From Candidatus Gastranaerophilales bacterium (lineage in GTDB: Bacteria > Cyanobacteriota > Vampirovibrionia > Gastranaerophilales > Gastranaerophilaceae): 64,000 nt of DNA. Made by a program: the position numbers and the translations under genes. The notes beneath the pieces were generated by a model, which was not told where the DNA came from, made no database searches, and saw only the letters and a program-made list of their open reading frames with translations. Location of the stretch: assembly GCA_905234865.1 (NCBI GenBank), contig CAJOJE010000007.1:1-64000 (forward strand), written 5' to 3'. Positions 52,666 through 62,090 of the stretch are shown piece by piece; position 1 is the first letter of the stretch, and each line of letters begins with the position of its first letter.

Positions 52666-54267
52666 TTACTGTACGGAATTTTTATCAACAACCGTAAAAC
52701 CGTCTTTTTCGTAAATCGTAACGATATTTTTTCCATGGCGCTTTGAATAATAAAGCGCTTCGTCCGCCGTTCCGATTAATTCTCGAACATCACTGCCGTC
52801 CATCGGGAATTGGCTTATTCCCGTTGAAATGGTTGCGCCTATTTCCCTGCCGTCATTTGTCGTAACTTTAATTTTTTCAACGTTTCTTCTCAATCTTTCG
52901 GCAATAATTCCCGCTCCTTGCTTTGTGGTTTCGGGCAGTAAAACAACAAATTCTTCCCCGCCGTATCTTGCCGCAACGTCAATTTTTCTTACGGTAGATA
53001 AAATTTGAGTGGAAACTTCTCTTAAAATCTGATCGCCGTTCAAGTGACCGTATGTATCGTTTATGAGCTTAAAATCATCAATATCAATCATTAAAATAGA
53101 CATATTGTGTTTATACCTTGAACAGCGTCTTACTTCGTTTTCCAATAAAGTCATAAAATGTCTGTTTATGTATAATTTTGTAAGTCCGTCTTTTGTTGCA
53201 AGTTCGTACAATTTGGCGTTATCAATCGCTATTGCGGCTTGGTTTGCAAGAGAGGTCATAAACTCTAAATCTTTTTGATTAAAGAGCATATTATTTTTTT
53301 TGTTTGAAATATTGATAACTCCGATTGCTTCACCTTTTGCGATTAAAGGAACGCAAAGAAGCGATTGAACATTTGTCATTGAGCTTTTTGTAACAAATCT
53401 CGGGTCGTTTACTCCCAAATTTGTAATAATTGCTTTTCTTTCAAGAAAGACCGTTCCTGCGATACCTTCTCCGACTTTAATTTTTGAACATTGAAACAAT
53501 CCGTTATTGATATTTTCTTCCGTTCTTCTGTCATTCAAGCCGAAAACAACTTTAATCTGTAAAGTATTTGTCGAATAATCATACAGCATTAAAGAGCCTT
53601 TTTCCGCTTGAAGGATATCAATTGCTTTCGATAAAATTACCTGCAAAAGCCTTTTAAGGTCATCTATAAAATTAACTGCCTGAGAAATATTATACAAAAT
53701 TGAAACATTGTACAAAGATTGCTGTAAATCTTCCAGTTTTTTGTTTTTATCTTTTTCGCTCAAAAGTTTAATTATAACCGGTTCAATATATTGAAAAACC
53801 CGATTGATAAATTTTAATTTGCTTTCAATGTTTTCATCTTCAATATCGTTTCCGATGAAACAAAAACAAACAGGGAGCTTCTTTTGATAATTTGCAAAAA
53901 CTTTCAAGTATGCAATGTTAAAATCTTTTAAACCCGCTTGTTGTAAAAGTCCTTCGTATAATTTTGTGTTGTCGTTGTTTTCTATTTTTACGATATTTTC
54001 AAAATCAAGAACCGAAAAAAGTGCTTCGTTCTCATATTCAAAAAACTTATCAACGTAAGGCACGTCGCTTGTTTGAATGTTTTTGAATATATTTTTTTCA
54101 AAAGTAAAAAAGTGAATATTTCTTCCGTTCATATCAACGGACAGAAAATCTGTTATTTTTGTTATTAAATCTTCAATACTGATTGCATTATTGGCAATAG
54201 CGCTTACTTCAAACATTCTGTTTAATTCAAAAAGCGAACTTTCTATTGAAGCAATTTTGTCGGTCAT
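52666..54267 (-). CDS. GAF-GGDEF diguanylate cyclase
   Basis: The start is set at the ATG at 54267, because a promoter at 54332-54304 lies inside the longer frame and ylxR starts divergently at 54355. The 533-aa product has an N-terminal coiled coil and sensor-like domain, a GAF domain at ~175-325 (GSLMLYDYSTNTLQIKVVFG, QSLLCVPLIAKGEAIGVINI) and a GGDEF domain with active-site GGEEF (436-440). The inhibitory site RKID lies five residues before GGEEF. It should make c-di-GMP with product inhibition. No membrane segment. Confidence 0.92.
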   Translation of the reverse strand: MTDKIASIESSLFELNRMFEVSAIANNAISIEDLITKITDFLSVDMNGRNIHFFTFEKNIFKNIQTSDVPYVDKFFEYENEALFSVLDFENIVKIENNDNTKLYEGLLQQAGLKDFNIAYLKVFANYQKKLPVCFCFIGNDIEDENIESKLKFINRVFQYIEPVIIKLLSEKDKNKKLEDLQQSLYNVSILYNISQAVNFIDDLKRLLQVILSKAIDILQAEKGSLMLYDYSTNTLQIKVVFGLNDRRTEENINNGLFQCSKIKVGEGIAGTVFLERKAIITNLGVNDPRFVTKSSMTNVQSLLCVPLIAKGEAIGVINISNKKNNMLFNQKDLEFMTSLANQAAIAIDNAKLYELATKDGLTKLYINRHFMTLLENEVRRCSRYKHNMSILMIDIDDFKLINDTYGHLNGDQILREVSTQILSTVRKIDVAARYGGEEFVVLLPETTKQGAGIIAERLRRNVEKIKVTTNDGREIGATISTGISQFPMDGSDVRELIGTADEALYYSKRHGKNIVTIYEKDGFTVVDKNSVQ

Positions 54268-54303
54268 TGTTAAATTATACTCTTTTACTTGCACTATATC
54301 GGT

Positions 54304-54332
54304 ATTATAAAGTATTATTGGAATAAAGACAA
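54304..54332 (-). promoter_or_regulatory. Promoter of the diguanylate cyclase gene
   Basis: On the minus strand TTGTCT (54332-54327), 17 bases, then TATAAT (54309-54304). The predicted start near 54297 excludes the longer upstream reading of the gene. Confidence 0.75.
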
Positions 54333-54354
54333 CTGATGAATATACATAATTCGT

Positions 54355-54624
54355 ATGAAAAATGAAGTTATAAGACAATGCAGAGCATGCAGGACATTAA
54401 AAAACAGGAACGATTTAATAAAAATCACCTTGAAAGATAATGAATTATACATAAACCCTCCTTCCGATACGGTCGGAAGAAGTGTTTATGTATGTAAAAA
54501 TAAAGACTGTATAAATTCATTCATTAAATCAAAAGGCATTAAAAAAGGCTTAAAATTTAATGATGAGGCTAAAATCGAAAAAATTAGCCGACAGCTTCAA
54601 GAAGCGCTCCATGGAATTCAATAG
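54355..54624 (+). CDS. YlxR/RnpM-family RNA-binding protein
   Basis: This 89-aa protein has the YlxR layout: RQCRACRTLKNRNDLIKI, then GRSVYVCKNKDCINSFIKSK. The family binds RNA (including RNase P RNA in Bacillus) and normally sits in the nusA-infB operon; here it stands alone, divergent from the cyclase gene. Its 3' end overlaps the 3' end of the kinase-like gene by 41 bases on the opposite strand. Confidence 0.82.
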   Translation: MKNEVIRQCRACRTLKNRNDLIKITLKDNELYINPPSDTVGRSVYVCKNKDCINSFIKSKGIKKGLKFNDEAKIEKISRQLQEALHGIQ

Positions 54625-55903
54625 TACTGAAGCCCGTTCTTGACGGAAGTCCCATAGTAAGTCCTTTTATGCCCGGTTTTAGAATGTCAAAGTAGCTGGC
54701 ATGTCCTGAATCTATACATTTTACGCCGTCTTTGGTTTTAATGTAATTATCTGATTTAAAATCGGTGTATCTGACACCTGTTTTCCATAAATCCGAAAAT
54801 TCATTCAAAAAGTCTTTCGATACGTTGTTTGCCTGTGCGCCGTTACATTCAAATTCGGCCTCTTTTCCTTTTGCGATTTCATATAAGGTGGATGATGTGT
54901 AACTGTCGTAATAGTGCATTTTAACGCTTGATTTCGGTGAATATTTGTTTGAATAGAAATCTACAAGAGCGTTCATATAGTTACTGTCAGGCGCCGCATC
55001 ACACAATTCGTTATGTATTTCGGAATCCTTGCTTTGGTATCTCCATGGGTTTAATTTCATAATGTACTTATCATCAAGCACAAGATTCATTTTTCCCGAA
55101 TCGCCGCTGCCTATTGTTCTTATTTTTCTAATCGGAGATGTTTCGTCAAGTTCCAAATGTTGTTTGGTGAGTAAGGTTTCTCTGTTCTCTTGAATTTTTT
55201 CTATAAATTGCCTGTAACCTTCTTTATCTTTAAATTCTTTTGGAACTTCTCCAATCGTGAAACCGTCTGCTGCAAATAATTTTCCGGGGTTTTCGGCAAG
55301 TTTTGGTACATAAAATTCCTTGCCGTCTTTTTGGTATACGTTTTTGAATTTGTTATTTAAAGCCCAAGGTCCCCAATTTGGAATGAACGAACACAATTCA
55401 TTGAAATCGTCGGTATTTTCGTAAAAATTCATGCCGTATTTTTGGAAGGCTTCAAGATAACCGTCATTTTTAAAATACCAGTCCTCGAAGTTTTCTTTTC
55501 CTCCTGTTTTTTCAACAAGAGTTTTAACAACATCGTTTGATTTTTTCGGGTCAAAATTCCCTTTCTCATCTCTAATAATTTCATCAATAAATTTTGAACT
55601 CGTGTCTTCGTCGGATGTTACTTTTGTTAAAAATCGGATTGTTGCTTCGGGTGTCATTGATTTTTTGTTGATGATGTCCATTGCCTTTTTGGGATTTTTT
55701 GTGTTCAGGGATTTTTTGTAATCCGCAAAGGCCCTGTCCCCGTCGTCCCAATATACTACGTTTAAATTCGGATAGTATAGAGGGGATGTGGTATTCTTGT
55801 AGTCGTCTTTGTTGGGTAGTGGTTTTTTCTCTTCTCTTACATTTCCGCCAAAATTACCCGTATAATGGACGGGAGAAGTGTTGTTAATTGCAATAATATT
55901 CAT
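54584..55903 (-). CDS. Divergent protein-kinase-fold protein, 439 aa
   Basis: The C-terminal half carries the full set of kinase landmarks in order: glycine loop GSGDSG (265-270), Lys283 (YIMKLNP), helix-C Glu295 or Glu299, catalytic loop D381-F-K383-S-D-N386, and a metal-binding D398 in CIDSGHA in place of DFG. The D+2 Lys, D+5 Asn and a further 12-residue gap to the Asp match eukaryote-like kinases. Only ~40 residues follow, so the C-lobe is minimal, as in bacterial effector kinases. Residues 1-~250 are unrecognised. There is no signal peptide or membrane helix. The substrate is unknown. Confidence 0.6.
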   Translation of the reverse strand: MNIIAINNTSPVHYTGNFGGNVREEKKPLPNKDDYKNTTSPLYYPNLNVVYWDDGDRAFADYKKSLNTKNPKKAMDIINKKSMTPEATIRFLTKVTSDEDTSSKFIDEIIRDEKGNFDPKKSNDVVKTLVEKTGGKENFEDWYFKNDGYLEAFQKYGMNFYENTDDFNELCSFIPNWGPWALNNKFKNVYQKDGKEFYVPKLAENPGKLFAADGFTIGEVPKEFKDKEGYRQFIEKIQENRETLLTKQHLELDETSPIRKIRTIGSGDSGKMNLVLDDKYIMKLNPWRYQSKDSEIHNELCDAAPDSNYMNALVDFYSNKYSPKSSVKMHYYDSYTSSTLYEIAKGKEAEFECNGAQANNVSKDFLNEFSDLWKTGVRYTDFKSDNYIKTKDGVKCIDSGHASYFDILKPGIKGLTMGLPSRTGFSTIEFHGALLEAVG

Positions 55904-55938
55904 AATGCTTTTTTAAAACATGTAAAAAAAACTTTTTG

Positions 55939-58194
55939 TTATCTTGTTAAAGATAAAAGAATATCTTGCGGATAAACTTCGTTAATATTTCCGTTTGAGC
56001 TTGTTATAATACAAAAATCCACTCTGTCGCCTTCTGAAACTGCCCCTAAATCATCAAATGAAATAGCAATTTCAATTGACTCTTTATAAGCATAAGCAAC
56101 TTTTCTTATAAGCTGCAAGCACCACATTCCTCCGTATCCCGCTTTGATTAATTGAGGGGGGATGAGTTCATGTTCGTTAAACGAAAGTTTTAGTTCATAT
56201 CCGAATTGATTTTCTAAAACAGGGTACATATTTTCCGTTCTATGCGCCAACCGAACGGGGTTTGCGTTTTCCTGACGTTCCGTTTTGAAATAAATTGATA
56301 CTTCGTTTTTTATAAAATAAATTGAATTGGCAAGATTATTTTTATTTAATTCAAATTTAATATAAATATTATCTTCGTCATTTCCGTAGTATATGCCTTT
56401 TATGGTTTTTTTGGCGGAAAATGTCGGGGAATCGGGGAGGAAAATATATCCTGCGTTGAGCCAATAATTAACATCCGTATTAACCAAACCGTCAATAACG
56501 GGTTTGATATGTCCTTTGGGTTGCTTTATGGGTTTTCCGATAATACTGGTAAGAGAAACGTCCAAATGTTTAGGACTTGGTTTTTTAAGGCATTTATATA
56601 CGTTTTTAAGGTGCGACCTGAACAAAAAGTCAAAAATATGGTCATTTGAGGATTCGTTGGGTTCTCCGTACCACCAAAACCAATCGGAGCCTTCCGCCAT
56701 AAATATTTCTTCTTTTGCCGTATCAATCATTCTTTTGGCCTTGGCAAGCTCTTTTTCATCGTTTGTATTGTCGATTATCTCTCTTGAATAATCGGATAAA
56801 TCGTTTCTTGTTTTATTAAGATAAATCCACGCAAGATTTTTAGTAGGTTCTCCGATCCATAAATCGAAATTTCTGTTTATCCAGCTTCCCGAAGCTACGC
56901 TATCGAGTTTTTCGGGTTTTACGTTTTGTGTAAAATCGCTTAAAAGAACGGTTTCAAGAGTATCGTCGTTTTCAATTAAAGAATACAGAGTTTCTAAAAA
57001 TTCTTCCCCGTCATTTTGGTAGCTTTCCCAACAATTTTCTCCGTCCATTGCAATTGTAAGAACATGATTTTCTTTCGGTGAAAATTGAAGTTTGCTTTGT
57101 ATCGTTTTAATTTTTTCATAAAAGTCATTTGCTGCAACTTTTCCGTCGTAATTGCCGTAGCCGAATCCTACGAGGTTTGCAAAAAACGAATCCGCAAAAA
57201 CGACGTTTACCTTGTTGTCTTTTTTATGAAAACCGTAATTTACGCATAAATCAAACGGTGCTTCGAGATTTCCTTCAAAATCCCTTGCAAATTCCCTGCC
57301 TAAAGTATTGGCTAAAATCCCCTCGTCCGTAACGGTCCAAGTAACACCTAAATCATTCAGCATATTCACGCTCTTCATTGATATGCAATGTTCGGGAAGC
57401 CATATTCCCTTCGGGCGTTTGCCAAAAACTTTCTCAAAATAATCAAGAGCTTTTTTGGTTTGTTCTTTGGCATCTTGAGCTAAAAGAGGGTTTTTTTCGG
57501 GTAAATTTTCAACGTAGGAGGTTTTAGATTCGGTTATATCCAGTAATAACGGAATAATCGGGTGATAATAAGGACTTGTTGAAATTTCAATTCTGTTTTC
57601 GTCTTGAAATTTTTTATACGTCGGAATTATTTTTTTAATTATATCCTTTTGAATTTCAAAAATTTTAATTCTGTCTTCGTAGGTATAATTTCTTTGCTTT
57701 TCGGCGAGCTCTTTTAATTCGGGGTAAATCGAATAAAATTTCTTATCTATCCAGCACAAAGTATAATTTGCGATTATGTCGAAATATTCTTGCTCGCTAA
57801 AGTCGTTAATCGTAATATCGTCTTTTGAATAACGTTTATTGTATAGCTCTGCGTAATATTCTTTTCTTAAAATCATTGTTGAATAATTAACGTCAAAGAA
57901 ATACTGTAAAATAAACGTTTTGTTGACATCCGACAATTTATCTTCTTTTGTGATTAAAAGACGGGAGTGGATATCATGAAATCCGTTTGCATATTTTTCA
58001 ATCGAATTTAAAAGCGTTGCGGAGATATTAAAATTCAGCTTGATTTTTTTATGATCTTCAAGCCTTAAAAGCATATCCAAATAATCTTTTGTGGCATGAA
58101 GCCTTACCCAAGGCATAACAAAATCGTCCGTCGGATTTTCCTGATATACGGGTTGATGAAAATGCCATATAAAAGCTAAATTTAATTTTTTCAT
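55939..58194 (-). CDS. GH57 alpha-amylase/glucanotransferase-family enzyme
   Basis: This 751-aa protein starts LNLAFIWHFHQPVY, the GH57 motif 1. It has nucleophile E268 (WLPEHC), motif 4 with acid D384 (IAMDGENCWESY) and a C-terminal beta domain (~570-751). GH57 enzymes include amylopullulanases, 4-alpha-glucanotransferases and branching enzymes; the exact activity is not decided. No signal peptide, so probably intracellular glucan turnover. It follows the multi-wHTH regulator by 14 bases. Confidence 0.87.
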   Translation of the reverse strand: MKKLNLAFIWHFHQPVYQENPTDDFVMPWVRLHATKDYLDMLLRLEDHKKIKLNFNISATLLNSIEKYANGFHDIHSRLLITKEDKLSDVNKTFILQYFFDVNYSTMILRKEYYAELYNKRYSKDDITINDFSEQEYFDIIANYTLCWIDKKFYSIYPELKELAEKQRNYTYEDRIKIFEIQKDIIKKIIPTYKKFQDENRIEISTSPYYHPIIPLLLDITESKTSYVENLPEKNPLLAQDAKEQTKKALDYFEKVFGKRPKGIWLPEHCISMKSVNMLNDLGVTWTVTDEGILANTLGREFARDFEGNLEAPFDLCVNYGFHKKDNKVNVVFADSFFANLVGFGYGNYDGKVAANDFYEKIKTIQSKLQFSPKENHVLTIAMDGENCWESYQNDGEEFLETLYSLIENDDTLETVLLSDFTQNVKPEKLDSVASGSWINRNFDLWIGEPTKNLAWIYLNKTRNDLSDYSREIIDNTNDEKELAKAKRMIDTAKEEIFMAEGSDWFWWYGEPNESSNDHIFDFLFRSHLKNVYKCLKKPSPKHLDVSLTSIIGKPIKQPKGHIKPVIDGLVNTDVNYWLNAGYIFLPDSPTFSAKKTIKGIYYGNDEDNIYIKFELNKNNLANSIYFIKNEVSIYFKTERQENANPVRLAHRTENMYPVLENQFGYELKLSFNEHELIPPQLIKAGYGGMWCLQLIRKVAYAYKESIEIAISFDDLGAVSEGDRVDFCIITSSNGNINEVYPQDILLSLTR

Positions 58195-58208
58195 ATCTTT
58201 TAAAAAGA

Positions 58209-59315
58209 TTATAACATATTTTCTTTAAAATAGTTTGGATTAATTATAAGCCATTGGTATGAATTTTCGGTTTTTTCAGGCATTTCTACAACGAAAAGTC
58301 CGCCGTATTTACCTTTTTGAGAGTATAAAACACCGTCTTTAATAAGTTCTTTGACGGCTCTTTTTACGGTTCCTTCCCCTAAATTTAATTTTTTTGAAAA
58401 TTCTTTAATTGAAAGAGTTTTATCTCCCGCTTCATTATTTTTTATAATGTAATTTATTATTTTTTTATATCCGTTTTCCCATTTGTAATTTAAAGAAATT
58501 TTTTCTTCTTTTACGTTTGATTTTTCAAAATCGCCTTTATTTGTAAAAATTGTACCCGAACTTCCTCTTTTCGGGTAAATGAATTTTTCCGCCGCAAGTT
58601 CTTTCATACAAAGATGGATTGTTCTTGTGCTGACGTTGAAATGTTTTGCAAAAAAGCTGTTTGGGGGAATTTTATCTCCGGTTTTATAATTTTGAGATAT
58701 GTATTTTTTAACATTTTCTTTTAAAACTTTAGATAAACTCTTGCTTTTAATTTCATTTGAGCCTGATTTTTCTTTATCGGACAATTTAACGTCGGTATTT
58801 AAAATTAAAAGAACGTTTCTTTTATGAACTTCTTTTATAATTACTCCTCTTTGAATTAATTCTAAAACGGCAAGCCTTGTGGTATTAACCGAGGCATTAA
58901 TTTCTTCCGATAATTTTGAAACCGTCGGCAGCAATTCCCCTTTAAGGTAGTTATTTGATACCAAAAAACGTTTAATTTCAATTAAGGCCTTATCTTTTTT
59001 AGAGAACATTTTTTGAGGTTTTTCAATATCGGGAGAAGAAATTGTCGTTCCCATGTTTTGTTTTGAAATAAAATATCCTTCATTTTCTGCACTTCTGAGC
59101 GCATTTTGAACCGTTCCCAAACTCAAATTCAAAAAAAAAGAAATATCTTTTTTCGAAGGAAATAAATCTCCCGTTTTAGCCAAATTATTTTCCAAAAGAA
59201 ATTTTCTGAATTCAATAATCCAAAAGTAAGCATTCTCCTCTTTTGATTTATTTTCATCAAAAATTTCCTTTGCAGTCTTGAATTTATGAATTTCTTCGAT
59301 TGAAATTTTTTTCAT
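58209..59315 (-). CDS. Regulator with four tandem GntR-type winged-helix domains
   Basis: This 368-aa protein is built of four GntR-like winged helices at about 30-92 (FPSKKDISFFLNLSLGTVQN), 108-172 (LPTVSKLSEEINASVNTTRL), 194-258 (IPPNSFFAKHFNVSTRTIHL) and 278-343 (LSIKEFSKKLNLGEGTVKRA). Each ends in a wing with a (G)TI or LFV strand. There is no FCD, UTRA or aminotransferase effector domain. Ordinary GntR proteins have one DNA-binding domain and a sensor. It lies 3 bases after rmlA and 14 bases before the GH57 gene and may control alpha-glucan genes. Confidence 0.78.
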   Translation of the reverse strand: MKKISIEEIHKFKTAKEIFDENKSKEENAYFWIIEFRKFLLENNLAKTGDLFPSKKDISFFLNLSLGTVQNALRSAENEGYFISKQNMGTTISSPDIEKPQKMFSKKDKALIEIKRFLVSNNYLKGELLPTVSKLSEEINASVNTTRLAVLELIQRGVIIKEVHKRNVLLILNTDVKLSDKEKSGSNEIKSKSLSKVLKENVKKYISQNYKTGDKIPPNSFFAKHFNVSTRTIHLCMKELAAEKFIYPKRGSSGTIFTNKGDFEKSNVKEEKISLNYKWENGYKKIINYIIKNNEAGDKTLSIKEFSKKLNLGEGTVKRAVKELIKDGVLYSQKGKYGGLFVVEMPEKTENSYQWLIINPNYFKENML

Positions 59316-59318
59316 AAA

Positions 59319-60185
59319 TTAATTTCTCAGAGCAATTCGTTCTAAATATTTACCGTATTCATTTTTGAACTTTTTAGAAATTTCAAACAAATCGTCTTTT
59401 GAAATATAACCCATTCTGTACGCAACTTCTTCAATGCAGGAAATTTTCATGCCTGTATTAATTTCCATTGAGGAAACAAAGTTACTTGCCTGCAAAAGAC
59501 TTTCCGTCGTTCCCGTATCAAGCCAGGCGAACCCTCTGCCCAGCACTTCCGCTTTAAGATTACCGTTTTCAAGATAAATTCTGTTTAAATCGGTTATTTC
59601 AAGTTCGCCTCTGTTTGAAGGTTTAAGAGTTTTTGCATATTCGGTTGCTTTATTGTCGTAGAAATATAGCCCCGTTATTGCAAAGTCTGATTTCGGATTT
59701 TTTGGTTTTTCTTCTAAAGAAAGAACATTATTGTTCTCATCAAATTCGACAACACCAAATCTTTCGGGGTCTTTAACTTTATAGCCGAAAATTGTTGCGC
59801 CTGAATTTTTTTGGACAATTCCTTTTAACATTGAAGAAAATCCGAAACCATGGAAAATATTATCGCCCAAAATTAAAGCGCAAGGTTCATTTTGAATATA
59901 TTCTTCGGCAATAATGAAAGATTCCGCTATGCCCCTCGGTACTTTTTGAATTGTGTATGAAAAATTAACCCCGATTTCTTTTCCGTCCCCTAAAACTCTT
60001 TTAAAATTTTCAATATCATGGGGATTTGAAATTATTAAAATATCCCTGATACCCGCAAGCATAAGAGTCGTAATCGGGTAATAAATCATGGGTTTATCAA
60101 AAACCGGAAGAAGTATTTTTGAAATAGGTAAACTTGCAGGATAAAGCCTTGTGCCGTTTCCTGCCGCAAGTATGATACCTTTCAC
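59319..60185 (-). CDS. rmlA: Glucose-1-phosphate thymidylyltransferase
   Basis: This 288-aa nucleotidyltransferase begins KGIILAAGNGTRLYPASLPI, with KPMIYYPITTLMLAGI, ALILGDNIFHGFGF, LEEKPKNPKSDFAITGLYFY and GRGFAWLDTGT. It makes dTDP-glucose for deoxysugar synthesis; the other rml genes are not in the window. Its start overlaps the recA stop by one base. Confidence 0.92.
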   Translation of the reverse strand: MKGIILAAGNGTRLYPASLPISKILLPVFDKPMIYYPITTLMLAGIRDILIISNPHDIENFKRVLGDGKEIGVNFSYTIQKVPRGIAESFIIAEEYIQNEPCALILGDNIFHGFGFSSMLKGIVQKNSGATIFGYKVKDPERFGVVEFDENNNVLSLEEKPKNPKSDFAITGLYFYDNKATEYAKTLKPSNRGELEITDLNRIYLENGNLKAEVLGRGFAWLDTGTTESLLQASNFVSSMEINTGMKISCIEEVAYRMGYISKDDLFEISKKFKNEYGKYLERIALRN

Positions 60186-61228
60186 TATTTTACCTCCCTG
60201 CTTTGAGCGAGTTTTTCTCTTACTTTTTCTTCGATTTCTTTTAATATTTCGGGATTTTCGCCCAAGAAATCTTTTGATTTATCTCTGCCCTGACCTAATT
60301 TTTCATCGTTATAACTAAACCAAGCACCCGCTTTTTTAACTATTTCCATATTAACGGCAACATCAAGAATATTTCCCAATGCGCAAATGCCTTTGCCGTA
60401 TACGATGTCAAATTCTGCAGTTCTAAAAGGTGGTGCAACCTTATTTTTAACGACTTTTACTCTTACTCTGTTTCCTATGTCTTCGCCTTCTTTGTTTTTA
60501 ACTCCGTCAAACCTTCTTATGTCCAAACGAACGGAAGCGTAATATTTAAGAGCATTACCGCCTGTTGTAGTTTCGGGGTTGCCATACATGACACCGATTT
60601 TTTGTCTTAATTGGTTAATAAAAATAACCGTTGTATTTGTTTTGCCCACAATTGCGGTTAATTTTCTGAGCGCTTTACTCATAAGTCTTGCTTGAAGCCC
60701 CATTTGCTGCTCATCCATTGCTTTTTCAATTTCTGCTTTCGGAACCAGCGCCGCTACGGAGTCTATTACGATAACGTCAATTGCACCCGAGCGTACCAAT
60801 TCTTCCGCTATTTCAAGGGCTTGTTCGCCTGTGTCGGGTTGGGAAATCAATAATTCTTCAACGTTTACGCCCAAGTTTTTGGCATATTCAGGGTCAAGCG
60901 CATGTTCTGCGTCGATAAATGCCGCAATTCCGCCTCTTTTTTGAGCCTCTGCAACGATATGTTGCGCCAAAGTTGTTTTACCCGATGATTCGGGACCGTA
61001 TATTTCAATAATTCTTCCTCTCGGAACTCCGCCCACACCGAGTGCTATATCAAGCGCAAGTGCGCCTGTCGGAATGCAATCTACGTTAACCGAGGGTCTG
61101 TCCCCCAATTTCATAATCGAACCTTTTCCGAAATCTTTTTCTATTTTATCAAGAGCCATCTTTAAGGCTTTATCTTTTCCCGCTTTAATTTCATCTATTT
61201 CTTGAGTTGCTTTGGTTTCAGTTGCCAT
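60185..61228 (-). CDS. recA: RecA recombinase
   Basis: This 347-aa protein has Walker [26 protein letters not shown], loop L1/L2 region with [16 protein letters not shown] and [20 protein letters not shown]. It is complete and of normal length. GAGGAAAA precedes the ATG. It is head of the recA-rmlA-wHTH-GH57 run. No LexA-type box (GAAC-N4-GTTC) is visible upstream. Confidence 0.98.
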   Translation of the reverse strand: MATETKATQEIDEIKAGKDKALKMALDKIEKDFGKGSIMKLGDRPSVNVDCIPTGALALDIALGVGGVPRGRIIEIYGPESSGKTTLAQHIVAEAQKRGGIAAFIDAEHALDPEYAKNLGVNVEELLISQPDTGEQALEIAEELVRSGAIDVIVIDSVAALVPKAEIEKAMDEQQMGLQARLMSKALRKLTAIVGKTNTTVIFINQLRQKIGVMYGNPETTTGGNALKYYASVRLDIRRFDGVKNKEGEDIGNRVRVKVVKNKVAPPFRTAEFDIVYGKGICALGNILDVAVNMEIVKKAGAWFSYNDEKLGQGRDKSKDFLGENPEILKEIEEKVREKLAQSREVK

Positions 61229-61277
61229 TATTATTTTCCTCTATACACAAATTTAAAATTATTATATAATAAATTTT

Positions 61278-62090
61278 ATGAAATCAATAGAACTTAATAA
61301 TTTTGAGATAGGAAAAGACCAACTTACGATTCTTGCAGGTCCTTGCGCTATGGAATCAAAGGAAATATGCGAGGTTGTTTGTTCCAAATTAAAAGAAATA
61401 ACGAAAGAACTTGATATTAATTATGTTTTCAAAGTTTCTTTCGATAAAGCAAACCGTTCGTCGATAAATTCTTACAGGGGGTTGGGAATTAAAAAAGGGC
61501 TTGAAATTATATCTTATATTAAAAATAAGTATAATGTCCCGATTGTAACCGATATCCATGAACCTTATCAGGCGGAAATTGCGGCTGAAGTTGCCGATAT
61601 TCTTCAAATTCCCGCTTTTCTTTGCCGCCAGACGGATTTACTTGTTGCTGCTTCTAAAACCGGAAAAATCGTAAATATCAAAAAAGGACAATTTGTATCT
61701 CCTTATCAAATGAAATCAATTGCAAACAAGGTTATTGAATCGGGAAATGACAAAATTTTAATAACGGAAAGAGGCGCAAGTTTCGGGTACGGAAATTTGG
61801 TTTCCGATATGCGCTCGATTAAAATAATTCAAGATATGGGATATCCGGTTATTTTTGATGCAACACATTCCGTTCAAATCCCCGGAGGAAAAGGCGAATC
61901 TTCGGGCGGTGAAAGACGGTTTGTTCCGCTTTTAGCTAAAGCTGCCGTAGCGTCGGGTGCTAAAGGATTATTCTTTGAAATTCATCCAAACCCTGATTCT
62001 GCGCTTTGTGACGGCGATAATATGCTTCCTTTGGATGAAGTTTATTCGTTATTTAAAATTTTAAAAGAGATATTCAGGATCGTTAATTAA
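61278..62090 (+). CDS. kdsA: 3-deoxy-8-phosphooctulonate synthase
   Basis: This 270-aa enzyme of Kdo synthesis has LAGPCAMES, FKVSFDKANRSSINSYRG, TDIHEPYQA, QIPAFLCRQTDLL and FDATHSVQIPGG. It implies a lipopolysaccharide-type outer membrane. TATAAT at 61265-61270 ends 7 bases before the ATG with no ribosome binding site, so the mRNA may be leaderless. Its stop overlaps the next start by one base. Confidence 0.96.
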   Translation: MKSIELNNFEIGKDQLTILAGPCAMESKEICEVVCSKLKEITKELDINYVFKVSFDKANRSSINSYRGLGIKKGLEIISYIKNKYNVPIVTDIHEPYQAEIAAEVADILQIPAFLCRQTDLLVAASKTGKIVNIKKGQFVSPYQMKSIANKVIESGNDKILITERGASFGYGNLVSDMRSIKIIQDMGYPVIFDATHSVQIPGGKGESSGGERRFVPLLAKAAVASGAKGLFFEIHPNPDSALCDGDNMLPLDEVYSLFKILKEIFRIVN

